From positions 114,859 to 178,858 of IMG/VR virus record IMGVR_UViG_3300050821_018577: 64,000 nt of DNA; one strand, given 5' to 3'. Both the position numbers and the translations under genes were made by a program. Origin of the DNA: a virus. The stretch's first letter is position 1. Every line of letters starts with the position of its first letter. The notes beneath the pieces are model-generated. The model was not told where the DNA came from. It did not search any database and saw only the letters and a list, made by a program, of their open reading frames with translations. Positions 9,665 to 18,111 of this stretch are shown here, piece after piece.

Positions 9665-10332
9665 TGCTCCCGCGCGGTTGCAGCTTCGTTGAGTCGACGC
9701 ACGCGTACACGATGGAAGGCCGCTCCGTCCCGTCGTGCACAAGAATTTTAGACCATGCCGGACTCGTTTCCTACGACATGGTTAGAAAAGATATTTTGGA
9801 GAGGAAGTCCACCATCGGAACCCTAGTTCATCAGGCGACGCATTATTACGACGATGGGGATTTGGATTGGTCTTCTTTCAAGGAAGATAATCCGGCCGAC
9901 CAGGAGACCAAAGGCCGCGTCGAGGCCTGGGCCAACTTCCGCTCCGATACCGGTTTCGTTCCACGGCTTAAAGAAGAACGCTACATGGCCATGCTCAACG
10001 GCATGACATACGGATTGACGGTCGACCGCGAAGGTTTGATGCATGGACAGGAAGCCATCATCGAAATCAAGAACGCGGCAACAAAAGAGGACTGGTGGGC
10101 AATCCAGCTCGCCGGCTATGCGCTCGGCGTGCCGGATGTTGGTAAGACCGGCCGTTCGCCACGCGCGCTTTTCGCCCGTCGGCGCCGTATGGCCGTACAG
10201 CTTTTCCCGGACGGTCGTTATAAGAAATACGATTTCGTCGACCCGCAGGATGCCGAAGTGTTCATCTCGACTCTTCACATCACCACCTGGAAATTAAACA
10301 AGGGCAGTGAATTGCGGAAGATAGAGGAATAA
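9664..10332 (+). CDS. PD-(D/E)XK exonuclease, RecT partner
   Basis: This 222-residue protein starts with GTG sharing one base with the recT stop. It carries a complete nuclease signature: Asp121 (VDREG), Glu134-Ile-Lys136 (EIK) and the Cas4/RecB-type QxxxY motif at Gln148-Tyr152. Early residues GCSFVESTHAYTMEGRSVPS resemble the N-terminus of phage exonucleases of this type. It probably resects DNA ends to give single strands for RecT. Fusion or truncation is not apparent. Confidence 0.82.
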   Translation: MLPRGCSFVESTHAYTMEGRSVPSCTRILDHAGLVSYDMVRKDILERKSTIGTLVHQATHYYDDGDLDWSSFKEDNPADQETKGRVEAWANFRSDTGFVPRLKEERYMAMLNGMTYGLTVDREGLMHGQEAIIEIKNAATKEDWWAIQLAGYALGVPDVGKTGRSPRALFARRRRMAVQLFPDGRYKKYDFVDPQDAEVFISTLHITTWKLNKGSELRKIEE

Positions 10333-10333
10333 C

Positions 10334-11032
10334 ATGGCCACCCAAATGCCAGTGGTAGTGCTCGACCGCAAGAAAATCGAAGAGATACAGACGAGCGTAC
10401 CGCAATTATTGATACAGGCCCAAGAGCTCACGGTGGAGAACGTGGAGGATTTCGTGGCCGCTGGTAGCCTGTTGAATGTCATCGATGCGCGCAAAAAAAG
10501 CATATTCGAGTTTTTTGAGGAGCCGGCGAAACAGGCAAACAACGTCCACAAATTCATTACCTCGCTGCGCACCACACTGGTCTCACCGCTGCTTAAAGCA
10601 GAAACACTTATGAAGGACCGGCGCCGCTACTTTCGCGCCGAAGAGGAGCGCAAGCGGCTGGAAAAAGAAGAAGCGGAACGCCAAGCCGCCAAAGCAGAAC
10701 AGGAACAGAGAGCCTTGCAGCATGCTGCGGAGATGGAATCGATCGGGGAACACGAAGCCGCCGATTTCATCATTGACCAAGCGGCGGCCGCGCCGCCGCC
10801 GCCCGTGGTTGTCCCGAGCACGATTCCGAAAGAGCAAGGCCATTCCTTTCGCAAGGTCTGGAAATTCCGAGTCACCAATCCAGCCCTTCACAAAAAGGAG
10901 TTTTTGATTCTGGATGAATCCAAGGCGCAAGCTATCGTTTCTAAGCTCGGGCCGGATGCTGCGGCGATTGTCGGCGGGATCGAAGTTTACTCCGAAGAGC
11001 AGGAAATTGTGCGAGGGAGAAAGAATGGCTGA
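10334..11032 (+). CDS. Conserved recombination-operon protein with coiled coil
   Basis: This 232-residue protein follows the exonuclease after one base. Residues 95-140 are a highly charged coiled coil (EEERKRLEKEEAERQAAK). An Ala-Pro linker follows, then a C-terminal domain with FRKVWKFRVTNP. Proteins with this layout often sit beside recT in phages; their biochemical role is not known to me. It is probably soluble and may bind the recombination proteins. No catalytic motif is visible. Confidence 0.65.
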   Translation: MATQMPVVVLDRKKIEEIQTSVPQLLIQAQELTVENVEDFVAAGSLLNVIDARKKSIFEFFEEPAKQANNVHKFITSLRTTLVSPLLKAETLMKDRRRYFRAEEERKRLEKEEAERQAAKAEQEQRALQHAAEMESIGEHEAADFIIDQAAAAPPPPVVVPSTIPKEQGHSFRKVWKFRVTNPALHKKEFLILDESKAQAIVSKLGPDAAAIVGGIEVYSEEQEIVRGRKNG

Positions 11033-11393
11033 GGAACGCTGTCCAGAATGCTTAGGCCATCGCGGGCTTCCTAGAATGCTCCACGACAGGGATGAGCCGC
11101 GGGAATGCGCCAATGAATTTCATAAGACGTTGGCGCCTGTCATAGAAATGCCTTTGTCCGTGACAGAACCTACAACGGAGCCAGTGCCATCCGCGCAGCC
11201 GCCTGGCACCAAACCAATCTGCCCTTATTGTAGCTGCGAGGGTAAAGTTGTTGGTTCGATGACGACGCTTGGGTCGGCGGCAGCATCTTTCAAGGTCATG
11301 GCTGTTTATTGCGCCAGTTGCCACAAGTATCTAGGGTTCTTCCAGCCACTGAGTTTGGAAATGATGCCACCGCCAACACCGGGAGTACATTGA
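11025..11393 (+). CDS. Small protein with two CxxC pairs
   Basis: The ATG at 11025 overlaps the end of the previous gene by eight bases. The 122-residue product has an N-terminal CPEC motif and two later pairs (CPYCSC and CASC) separated by about 30 residues, consistent with zinc binding. A proline-rich linker lies between them. I do not recognise a family. It is co-transcribed with the RecT genes. Confidence 0.6.
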   Translation: MAEERCPECLGHRGLPRMLHDRDEPRECANEFHKTLAPVIEMPLSVTEPTTEPVPSAQPPGTKPICPYCSCEGKVVGSMTTLGSAAASFKVMAVYCASCHKYLGFFQPLSLEMMPPPTPGVH

Positions 11394-12055
11394 TGGCCGT
11401 AAAAGGTAAGACGTTTGATGGGCCGTTGGACCCTGTAGAAGATTTCAACCAGCCGACAACTGTGCCGGGATCTCCTGCCTCGGAGCAGATAGGCAAATCG
11501 ATTGAAGAACAAGCGCAGGACTTTGCGGACAAAGTCGCCGGCCCGCGTGAGCCGGAACAGCAAATGCTTCCAGGTGTCGAGTCGGTTCCCGACACTCCGC
11601 AATTCATTCGCAACAAGCAAATGTTCGCGGATTTTGTCGAGGCAGTCCTGGCGCGCGATAAGGATGATGGACCGCTCCTGAAACTCAAGTTTTCCTTTAT
11701 GCTCACGCCGGAACATGAAGCCTATCTCCCGGGAGAAGTTGTCGGCGCATGGAGGATCGTGAAGATGGGAGGCTGTAAGCGATACGACATCATCGACATG
11801 CCGCCGCAGACTATCACTATCAACGAGGTTCCAGACGACGAGGAAGTAACGGACGTCAAAATCGTGAGCGCGGTAATTGAAAAGCCGTCGCTACAGTTCA
11901 TCGAGGAATCTGGCAGCGGCAAGAATAAATCCGGTATTCGCTTCTCGTTTACGGCGGTCACCGGCCGCGATGATGACCCCATGGAATTTGCTATTCAGCA
12001 CGATGGCGATGGCGTGTGGATCACGCTCGCAGCAACGGAGCCTAAACTTTTATGA
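11393..12055 (+). CDS. Hypothetical RecT-operon protein
   Basis: This 220-residue acidic protein starts with ATG sharing one base with the previous stop. The first 65 residues look disordered. The rest is predicted mixed alpha/beta with alternating hydrophobic strands. No known motif is seen. It ends with a four-base overlap onto a small zinc-ribbon gene. The longer frame that starts upstream was rejected because it runs through the previous gene. Confidence 0.6.
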   Translation: MAVKGKTFDGPLDPVEDFNQPTTVPGSPASEQIGKSIEEQAQDFADKVAGPREPEQQMLPGVESVPDTPQFIRNKQMFADFVEAVLARDKDDGPLLKLKFSFMLTPEHEAYLPGEVVGAWRIVKMGGCKRYDIIDMPPQTITINEVPDDEEVTDVKIVSAVIEKPSLQFIEESGSGKNKSGIRFSFTAVTGRDDDPMEFAIQHDGDGVWITLAATEPKLL

Positions 12056-12216
12056 AGAGCGAGCCCAGTTTCGTAACAACTCACACCTGGACGTCGGCCT
12101 ACAGGCTGGCGAAATGCGAATGCGGAAAGCAAACAACGGGCATCCTGAAAAATTTGGCAACCGGAAAGAAGAGGCCGTTCTGCTCGGAGTGTGCTTTTAA
12201 AAAAGGGTTTCGATGA
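12052..12216 (+). CDS. Small zinc-ribbon protein
   Basis: The 54-residue product has CECG and CSEC pairs 22 residues apart in a lysine-rich background, which fits a zinc ribbon. It overlaps genes on both sides by four bases (ATGA). Function unknown. Confidence 0.55.
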   Translation: MKSEPSFVTTHTWTSAYRLAKCECGKQTTGILKNLATGKKRPFCSECAFKKGFR

Positions 12217-12431
12217 AAAAGAAGCGTCGCAGATTTTCAGCCATGCGGTTTCGCAAAAACGACCCGGGCCACAACGTCTTGGTTGCAGTGAATCGTTGGG
12301 TACGCGCCAACGGTGGAAATCTTGTCGTCATCGGCGGTATCGAAGTTCAGGATTGGGCCGAAGGATTAGGAAAATTCAAAGTTGCAATTCCGTGCTTGGG
12401 CAAGAAACCAGTCAAGAAGGAGGGAGAATGA
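12213..12431 (+). CDS. Small basic protein, function unknown
   Basis: A 72-residue basic protein with a lysine/arginine N-terminus and a lysine C-terminus around a central hydrophobic NLVVIGGIEVQDW strand. The basic ends suggest nucleic-acid binding, but no family is recognised. It overlaps both neighbours by four bases. Confidence 0.5.
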   Translation: MKKKRRRFSAMRFRKNDPGHNVLVAVNRWVRANGGNLVVIGGIEVQDWAEGLGKFKVAIPCLGKKPVKKEGE

Positions 12432-13093
12432 AAATTGAACCATATCCGTTGACCTGGCCCGAAGGTTGGCCACGAACACTGCTTCGGGACCGCCAGAAAA
12501 ACGGCCAATGGAAAGACACGCTACTGCAAAGCCTCGATAAACTCAGGAAGGAAATGGCAAAAATGAAGTCGTTGTCATTTGTAATTTCCTGCAACATCCC
12601 GCCGAGCGGTCCAGTAGTGGATGACGCTACCGGAAAACCATTGAACTACAAATTCCAGGACGTGCCCGCACCCGCGGATACCGGAGTCGCGGTGTGGTTT
12701 TCGCGCCAGCAAAAGGATGACTACTCCTGGCAAGAAACCCTGCACATCCCATCCCCGGCTCCGTCCGAGAAGGAAATATGGGATGCCTTCAAAAAATATG
12801 CCGCGCAGTACCACCCCGACAATCTACGCACTGGCGATGTCAACATCTACATGCGCTACGACGAAGCAAAAAAAAGAGCGTTACGCTTCATCGCCCGCAA
12901 GACCGGAGCCGAGTTTCAGCAGTGCGTGGCAATCGATGTCTTTGAAGAAGTAAAGTGGAACCTGCGCGCCGTGCAGATGTCGCTCGGTTATATGCGCGGG
13001 TTAGAGAACTGCGGAGGAGCGGCGATCCTCGAGCGCGCCATGGAATCTTTTATCGCCATCCCGGAGAAAGCCAGTGCCACATCCACAACTTGA
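12428..13093 (+). CDS. Protein with J-domain-like HPD segment
   Basis: This 221-residue protein starts at the ATG at 12428 behind GGGAG. Residues about 115-160 read AFKKYAAQYHPDN followed by an acidic-basic helix, which matches the helix II - HPD - helix III core of J domains. J domains stimulate Hsp70 ATPase; a phage copy might recruit host DnaK. The N-terminal part is beta-rich and unassigned. The HPD signature is short, so the assignment is tentative. Confidence 0.5.
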   Translation: MKIEPYPLTWPEGWPRTLLRDRQKNGQWKDTLLQSLDKLRKEMAKMKSLSFVISCNIPPSGPVVDDATGKPLNYKFQDVPAPADTGVAVWFSRQQKDDYSWQETLHIPSPAPSEKEIWDAFKKYAAQYHPDNLRTGDVNIYMRYDEAKKRALRFIARKTGAEFQQCVAIDVFEEVKWNLRAVQMSLGYMRGLENCGGAAILERAMESFIAIPEKASATSTT

Positions 13094-13583
13094 AGCTCCC
13101 AAAACTCAGCCATCGGTCGAGGAGGTGATTGAGGAGCGCGATGACCTACGGAGGCAACTCCGCGGCCTCAAGGAAGAACTCCGCGAAAAAGAGGAGCAAC
13201 TGGAAGCAGCACGCTCTGGCTCGGTCGCTGCAGTGAAGGCGCTAAAGAGTCTACGTATCGTGTTAGAACCAATACACAAGGCGCTCAAGATGGTGTTCGG
13301 TGAACTGGATGCCGCTGGAATCGAAACCGAGGGCCAATCTGAATCTATCTCCTCTTCTCCCGGCACCCGCTCAAATCTCAAGTGGGAATCTTGGAGGCAA
13401 CGCCTCGGAGGCCGTAAGGCAGAATTTATTGACCTCCTGTTAGTGCATGGAGAGATGAGTCATAAACAATTGGGGGCAGCGAATCATTGCAGCTACCAAA
13501 CGTCCGTGGATACCATTGCGGCCTTGAATAAGGCTGGGATCATCCACAAAAGCGGTGGTAAGTTTTCCCTGAAAGATTTATAA
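13074..13583 (+). CDS. Coiled-coil protein with C-terminal winged-helix-like domain
   Basis: The GTG at 13074 lies inside the end of the previous gene (20-base overlap). Residues about 15-55 are a coiled coil. Residues about 100-169 resemble a winged helix: FIDLLLVHGEMSHKQLGAAN, then a recognition helix and a KSGGKFSL wing. This suggests a DNA-binding regulator that dimerises by its coiled coil. No family name can be given. Confidence 0.55.
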   Translation: MPHPQLEAPKTQPSVEEVIEERDDLRRQLRGLKEELREKEEQLEAARSGSVAAVKALKSLRIVLEPIHKALKMVFGELDAAGIETEGQSESISSSPGTRSNLKWESWRQRLGGRKAEFIDLLLVHGEMSHKQLGAANHCSYQTSVDTIAALNKAGIIHKSGGKFSLKDL

Positions 13584-13608
13584 GCCTCATGGATTCATAG
13601 GATTAAAA

Positions 13609-13755
13609 GTGTTCCGCGGGAAGAAGTGGCTAAAGAAAAGGAAAACGGTCGAGCAGATAATACACATTCGTTCCGAGGCGTCCAAGAAGGGCTGGCGGAC
13701 ACGAAAGCGGATGATTACAGCCAGGAGAAACAATGGAACTAGAAATCCTTCATAA
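13609..13755 (+). CDS. Possible very small basic protein
   Basis: A 48-residue frame starting at GTG, with 15 arginine or lysine residues. It fills the gap before the next gene and overlaps that gene's start by 23 bases. There is no clear ribosome binding site, so it may not be translated. Confidence 0.3.
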   Translation: MFRGKKWLKKRKTVEQIIHIRSEASKKGWRTRKRMITARRNNGTRNPS

Positions 13756-14014
13756 CATGCAGGGCGACAAAAAGCGTGCGTTTGACACCACGACGCCGGA
13801 AGGGCGTCGGCAGACCCAGGCCGGCATCCGGAAGATGATTCGCGAAGGCACGGCGGTCTTCCTGGAACGCGGAAAGAAAACCTATCGCGTAACCGGTTTC
13901 GACGACGCCAAGAATCGATTGCTCGTTCGGGTCGAGGCGCGGGGCAAAGAGGCTGTGCGTGCTCATCCGGAGAAAGGCCGAAAGACTGCTGTGCCGCCTA
14001 GGGCCGGAGGCTGA
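13733..14014 (+). CDS. Small hypothetical protein
   Basis: A 93-residue basic protein preceded by AGGAG. It has a compact YRVTGFDDAKNRLLVRVEA strand pair in the centre and a lysine/arginine C-terminus. No family recognised. Confidence 0.55.
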   Translation: MELEILHNMQGDKKRAFDTTTPEGRRQTQAGIRKMIREGTAVFLERGKKTYRVTGFDDAKNRLLVRVEARGKEAVRAHPEKGRKTAVPPRAGG

Positions 14015-14016
14015 CC

Positions 14017-14385
14017 GTGCGACCAGCATCCGAAAGACGGAGAGCTCGCCATCCCACCAAGATGTTGAAGAATATGCAGCGTCTCGGAATCGATGGCGAC
14101 CGCAGAAGTGATGTAGTGGACCCAATGCCGCTGATGGTCCGTTACTTGGATGGCAAGCCCGCCTTGACGAATGACGAACGTGAAATCTTACTGTTTGCAC
14201 TTTACATGGAGAGCATTAAGAAAAAAAACGGACTGGCTTCCAAAGCTCTAAAGCAATTAAAAAAAGGGACATCGTGGCTGAGAATATCGAAGAACTCCGG
14301 CAAGAAGTTGCAGAGAGCCAGAAGTTTGACGTGGACGCTTTTCAATTCCCACCGAACGTCCCGCTCGCGCTACAGGAAGAACTGA
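14017..14385 (+). CDS. Hypothetical basic protein overlapping the next gene
   Basis: A 122-residue frame starting at GTG two bases after the previous stop. The middle part (NDEREILLFALYMESIKKKNG) looks like real protein; the last 37 residues run over the start of the next gene in another frame and are basic low-quality sequence. Either the 112-base overlap is real or the next gene starts later. Confidence 0.42.
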   Translation: MRPASERRRARHPTKMLKNMQRLGIDGDRRSDVVDPMPLMVRYLDGKPALTNDEREILLFALYMESIKKKNGLASKALKQLKKGTSWLRISKNSGKKLQRARSLTWTLFNSHRTSRSRYRKN

Positions 14386-15179
14386 AAAGAGATTTCAAAT
14401 TCTCCCAAGAAGTACAACGCATGGTTTTGGACCTCGCCGAAAAAATACACACCGGCGAGAACACGATGACTTGGGAAGATTTGCAGAATGCCATCAATCA
14501 ACTGGCCCTAGAGAAACTTGGGACCGAATACGGATTACCACTGCCTTCCATGTATGCGATGAACAGACAGATGGTGATGGCCAAAGGCGTTCCGCTTCGC
14601 CACGTTATCGAACGGCCGGCCAGAACGGAATTGGAAGAAAGCCTCGCTGGCAAAATCAAGGTTCGTAATTCCTGGAGTAAACTCGGCGACGCAGAAATCG
14701 CTATCGTCGAAACGGAGGAAGGCCCATTTGCTTTCCCGCGCTACCACGCCGGCTGGCGCTTGCAAAAACTTCTCGATACCTCTTTTCTTCGTTCCGGAAC
14801 GTCACAAACCGCCGAGGCTGAACTGCGCGCAATGGAATCGCTTAAACAGCGAATCAATAATCGCCAATGGGAATCGTACATCCTGAGCGGAATTTTCCCA
14901 GAAAAATCGGAGAGGTCGGACATCCATTATTTTTTTCGCAAAGGCTATCCCACAATCGCTGCCAGCTATCACGAGGGAATCAAACCAGGTTATGACCAGG
15001 GCCATATACTCGCTTGTTTGTGTCTCCATCCAATTGGCTACTACCAGGGCTCCTACTGCGGCATGATGTGCCCGACCGACGAAGTGATTTGCCATCTCCT
15101 TCTTATGAGGTCAGACGAACGCAAGTATTGGAGTCAATGCGGTCAATGGTCCGCATCTGACCCACGCAGCGGCATATGA
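14274..15179 (+). CDS. Hypothetical protein, 301 residues
   Basis: The GTG at 14274 follows a purine-rich AAAAAAGGGAC box. The N-terminal 70 residues are helical and acidic. The C-terminal part has several cysteines and histidines (DQGHILACLCLHPIG, SYCGMMCP) that could bind metal. No family recognised. It ends with an ATGA overlap to the next gene, so it belongs to the same operon. Confidence 0.6.
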   Translation: MAENIEELRQEVAESQKFDVDAFQFPPNVPLALQEELKRDFKFSQEVQRMVLDLAEKIHTGENTMTWEDLQNAINQLALEKLGTEYGLPLPSMYAMNRQMVMAKGVPLRHVIERPARTELEESLAGKIKVRNSWSKLGDAEIAIVETEEGPFAFPRYHAGWRLQKLLDTSFLRSGTSQTAEAELRAMESLKQRINNRQWESYILSGIFPEKSERSDIHYFFRKGYPTIAASYHEGIKPGYDQGHILACLCLHPIGYYQGSYCGMMCPTDEVICHLLLMRSDERKYWSQCGQWSASDPRSGI

Positions 15180-15403
15180 GAGAAAAACTTCTACAGTTCC
15201 TCAGAATGCTTGAGCGTGCCATGGTTCCGCCGGTCGGCTGCCACCATTCGCTTACGTACAGCCTGTATGAAGGCGAAGAATTTTTGTGTCTGCAAGTGTG
15301 GATGCCTGGACCGCGCACATTTTTTCTCGTTGACGGCGACCTGGAAAGACCAGCCGAGGATCTCGTTTCGGAAATCCTAGAACTGTGCAAGGAGCCGGCA
15401 TGA
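15176..15403 (+). CDS. Small hypothetical protein
   Basis: A 75-residue protein in a four-base overlap with genes on both sides. It begins with a basic helix and continues with beta strands (FLCLQVWMPG, FFLVDGDLERP). No family recognised. Confidence 0.55.
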   Translation: MREKLLQFLRMLERAMVPPVGCHHSLTYSLYEGEEFLCLQVWMPGPRTFFLVDGDLERPAEDLVSEILELCKEPA

Positions 15404-15603
15404 GCGAAGAACGAGACTTTTCTGTATATGTGACGGAGCAATTTTCATTACCAGAAGGCGTAATTTATATGCACTGGCCTGACCGAATGAGCGAGGAAAG
15501 TTTCAAGGATGTTCGCAAATGGCTAAAGCTCATTGAGCGAAAAATGAAACGGCGAAGCCTTATGGAAACATTCGTGGAAAAGGTAAGTCATGCAGAGCGA
15601 TAA
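15400..15603 (+). CDS. Small hypothetical protein
   Basis: A 67-residue protein from the ATG at 15400 in an ATGA overlap. The C-terminal half is a lysine-rich helix (KLIERKMKRRS). No family recognised; it overlaps the Nudix gene by 14 bases. Confidence 0.5.
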   Translation: MSEERDFSVYVTEQFSLPEGVIYMHWPDRMSEESFKDVRKWLKLIERKMKRRSLMETFVEKVSHAER

Positions 15604-16144
15604 GTCAACATTTCCTGTTGGCGTCTCCATTTTGCTCGTCAATCGAGATGGCCGCGTAGCCCTCGGATGGCGACCGGTGAACATACCGGCTGGCGGATTC
15701 CTGTCAACGCCTGGTGGACGGATCGAAGAAACCGAACATCTCGAAGAGACGGCGGCGCGAGAGCTCGAGGAAGAAACTGGCGTGCAACTCTTGCCGACAC
15801 AGTTCAAGATTCTTGGATTCAAAGAACATTTCCGGTTCACTGGCCACTACTTCATGATTTATGTTGCCGCCTACTACGATGGACAACTCAAACTCAAAGA
15901 GCCCGATAAATGTCTCGGATGGGATTGGTGGAAACTAGAAGAGATTCCGGCTGACCGTTGCACGGAACCACCTGACATCCTCGCCATGCTTGCCAAACCG
16001 GTAGAGACTGCAACGTTACTGGATTTTATACAGGAATCTATCGCGGTATTTCGGAAACAGCCTGATGGCACGCTGACGTGTAAAGCATGCGCCGACTTGT
16101 TGGATAGGATCATCGGTCGCGCGCGCCAAGCTGAAAGTATATGA
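15590..16144 (+). CDS. Nudix hydrolase
   Basis: The 184-residue product contains a perfect Nudix box between Gly43 and Val65: G, five residues, E, seven residues, RELEEETGV. The N-terminal FPVGVSILLVNRDGRVALGWR strand pair is typical of nucleotide-cleaning Nudix enzymes. A CKAC pair in the last 40 residues is an unusual addition. Likely substrates are nucleoside di- or triphosphates or their derivatives; the sequence does not identify which. It sits in the early operon, where such enzymes may clean the nucleotide pool. Confidence 0.9.
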   Translation: MQSDKSTFPVGVSILLVNRDGRVALGWRPVNIPAGGFLSTPGGRIEETEHLEETAARELEEETGVQLLPTQFKILGFKEHFRFTGHYFMIYVAAYYDGQLKLKEPDKCLGWDWWKLEEIPADRCTEPPDILAMLAKPVETATLLDFIQESIAVFRKQPDGTLTCKACADLLDRIIGRARQAESI

Positions 16145-16521
16145 AAACCTACGAAGTGACGCGGAGCACGTCCGGGCAAATCGGCGTGCTCGTTCATCAT
16201 CACGAAAACAGGATTCGCAACGCCACACTGCTCAAGCATTGCGTGCTGCATTCGCCTGACGGCTTCGAGACGGGATATTCAGGGTCCGGCCCGAGCGATT
16301 TAGCGGTATCGATTCTCGCCGACCATTTCGGCGTTGCTCCTGAACGCATCGAACGAGTCTATAAACAATCGTGGGGCGTTAGCGACAATCTTGCCGGCAA
16401 AGTGTTTCATCTCCATCATCATTTCAAGGCACATTTCATCGCGCCGCGAAAATTAGAAAAAGGCGAATCCTATCAAATTTCTGGTGACGATATTGCTGCC
16501 TGGATTAGCGACCAACAATGA
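16141..16521 (+). CDS. DUF6166-like small protein
   Basis: A 126-residue protein with the segment GYSGSGPSDLAVSILADHFG near residue 46, which I associate with the DUF6166 family of phage and plasmid proteins. The role of the family is unknown. It overlaps both neighbours by four bases. Confidence 0.6.
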   Translation: MKTYEVTRSTSGQIGVLVHHHENRIRNATLLKHCVLHSPDGFETGYSGSGPSDLAVSILADHFGVAPERIERVYKQSWGVSDNLAGKVFHLHHHFKAHFIAPRKLEKGESYQISGDDIAAWISDQQ

Positions 16522-17291
16522 CATCCTTTGCAATCAAAAATATGAGCCCGACAATCGTTTGTGCGGACTGCGGCAATGAAGCACAGAGGACTGGTCCTCG
16601 CCAAAAATATTGCAAGTCATGTTCAGATACGAGAAATGAAAAACGCCAAACTAAATGGGCAAGAGAACATCGGCCTTCTAAAGAACAGATGAATGCACGG
16701 ACTGCAGCTCTCGCACCAGAAATTCGCAATCGCGGTCTTGAAGAGAATAGGAAAAACGCTACAGGGTCCTGGACACCACAACAGCCAGAGCTCGCCTGGG
16801 TTGTGCGAGTAGCTATTCCATTCGACCCTGCGTTTTCAAAAAATCGTGTTTATTCCAATAATGGCAAAGGACACGTTTCTTTGCGAGATGAAGCGCGCAG
16901 AGCTCGCGAGTCTCTCATGTGGACGTTAAAAGAAGCTCTCCGTGGAGTACAAATCGCACAGCGCAAGACGTGGCTGGATATTTTTGTCCAGAAACCACAC
17001 CATCTCGGTGACGCTATAAATTTTATCGATAACGTGTGTGATGCCGTAAAGGATTCGATTGGAGTAGACGACAGATGGTTTTCGATTCGAATGCTTGATT
17101 GGGAAATTGTCTATGAAAACCCAAGAATCTTTGTTGGTATCGGTCAAGAATCTAACGTAGCGACCAGAATTTGTTCGACATGTGGACAACCGCGTACTTT
17201 TGAAGAATTTACGCGGAATGCGCATGACAAACTATTTGGTACAAGCAGAATATGTAAGATTTGCATGAACAGTCCTAATGCACGCACTTGA
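16518..17291 (+). CDS. RusA-like nuclease core between two zinc fingers
   Basis: This 257-residue protein has three parts. Residues 14-36 hold a CADCG/CKSC zinc finger. Residues about 80-210 resemble RusA-type Holliday junction resolvases: FDPAFSKNRVY, then GDAINFIDNVCDAVKDSIG and VDDRWF, matching the family pattern of spaced acidic residues. Residues 228-255 hold a second CSTCG/CKIC finger. RusA enzymes resolve recombination intermediates, which fits a RecT phage. The lysine of the family motif is not clear, so activity is uncertain. Flanking zinc fingers are unusual. Confidence 0.5.
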   Translation: MTSFAIKNMSPTIVCADCGNEAQRTGPRQKYCKSCSDTRNEKRQTKWAREHRPSKEQMNARTAALAPEIRNRGLEENRKNATGSWTPQQPELAWVVRVAIPFDPAFSKNRVYSNNGKGHVSLRDEARRARESLMWTLKEALRGVQIAQRKTWLDIFVQKPHHLGDAINFIDNVCDAVKDSIGVDDRWFSIRMLDWEIVYENPRIFVGIGQESNVATRICSTCGQPRTFEEFTRNAHDKLFGTSRICKICMNSPNART

Positions 17292-17399
17292 GCCGGCTGT
17301 AGAGATTCTGGTATGGGAATTACCAAAAAAGGACTATGATGGCAACGCCCAGAGCGGAACCCCTATTACACCGGCCATGGCAAGACCAAAGGAGAAACC

Positions 17400-18026
17400 A
17401 TGATTCTAATGAACCGCCGAAAGATGTTACTTGCGACTGGCACGGGTGGACTCGCGCTCGCGACAGTCGGACTTAGTGAAGGATGCAACGCGAGCAGTTG
17501 GATCACGACAGCTATCAATGACCTTCCGACGATTCTTTCCATCGTGGAAAGCATCATCGGGATCGTTGGCGCGGCACAAGGGTCCGCGGACCCCGCAGCT
17601 TTGGCGCTAGCGCAAAAGCTGGCCGGCGAAGCGAACACGGATCTGCAAACCCTGCAGGCCATCATCAATGGCTACAACGCCAGCCCGACCAAGACCACCG
17701 ACCTACAGAAAATCGATGCGCTGCTTCTGTCTGTGCAATCAAACCTGGCAGGTGTCGAAGGTGCATTGCACATCACCAGTCCGGCAATTCAAGCAGCCAT
17801 TTCCGCGGGGATCAGCGCGGCGCTGGTCATCATCGTTGCCTTGCAGTCGCTCATCCCGCCTCCGGCCGTTCCGGCTCCTGTGCCGGCACCGGCGGGCGCA
17901 ATACGCCAGAATCGTCACGCGGAGCTCTATGCCGCGGCAAAGTCTGGCTCGCAAGCTGCGGTCATCAAGGCCGGCTACAACACGGCTTTGGCGGCTGCCG
18001 GAGCATCGCAGTTTGCCGTACGGTAA
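17400..18026 (+). CDS. Exported alanine-rich protein
   Basis: A 208-residue protein preceded by AAAGGAGAAACC. The start MILMNRRKMLLATGTGGLALAT looks like a twin-arginine or lipoprotein signal with a cysteine at residue 29. The mature part is Ala-rich helix with a hydrophobic stretch near residues 125-150 and an Ala/Pro hinge. Its position directly before a papain-like protease suggests a shared role at the cell envelope. Holin-like or anchoring functions are possible but not shown. Confidence 0.5.
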   Translation: MILMNRRKMLLATGTGGLALATVGLSEGCNASSWITTAINDLPTILSIVESIIGIVGAAQGSADPAALALAQKLAGEANTDLQTLQAIINGYNASPTKTTDLQKIDALLLSVQSNLAGVEGALHITSPAIQAAISAGISAALVIIVALQSLIPPPAVPAPVPAPAGAIRQNRHAELYAAAKSGSQAAVIKAGYNTALAAAGASQFAVR

Positions 18027-18111
18027 CGAACCTGGGTAAAAATTGCGCTAGTTTGCACGCGCCTATCGGGAGCGCGGCCCAATTCCCGAGAGAATTTAAT
18101 AGGAGGAGCGC

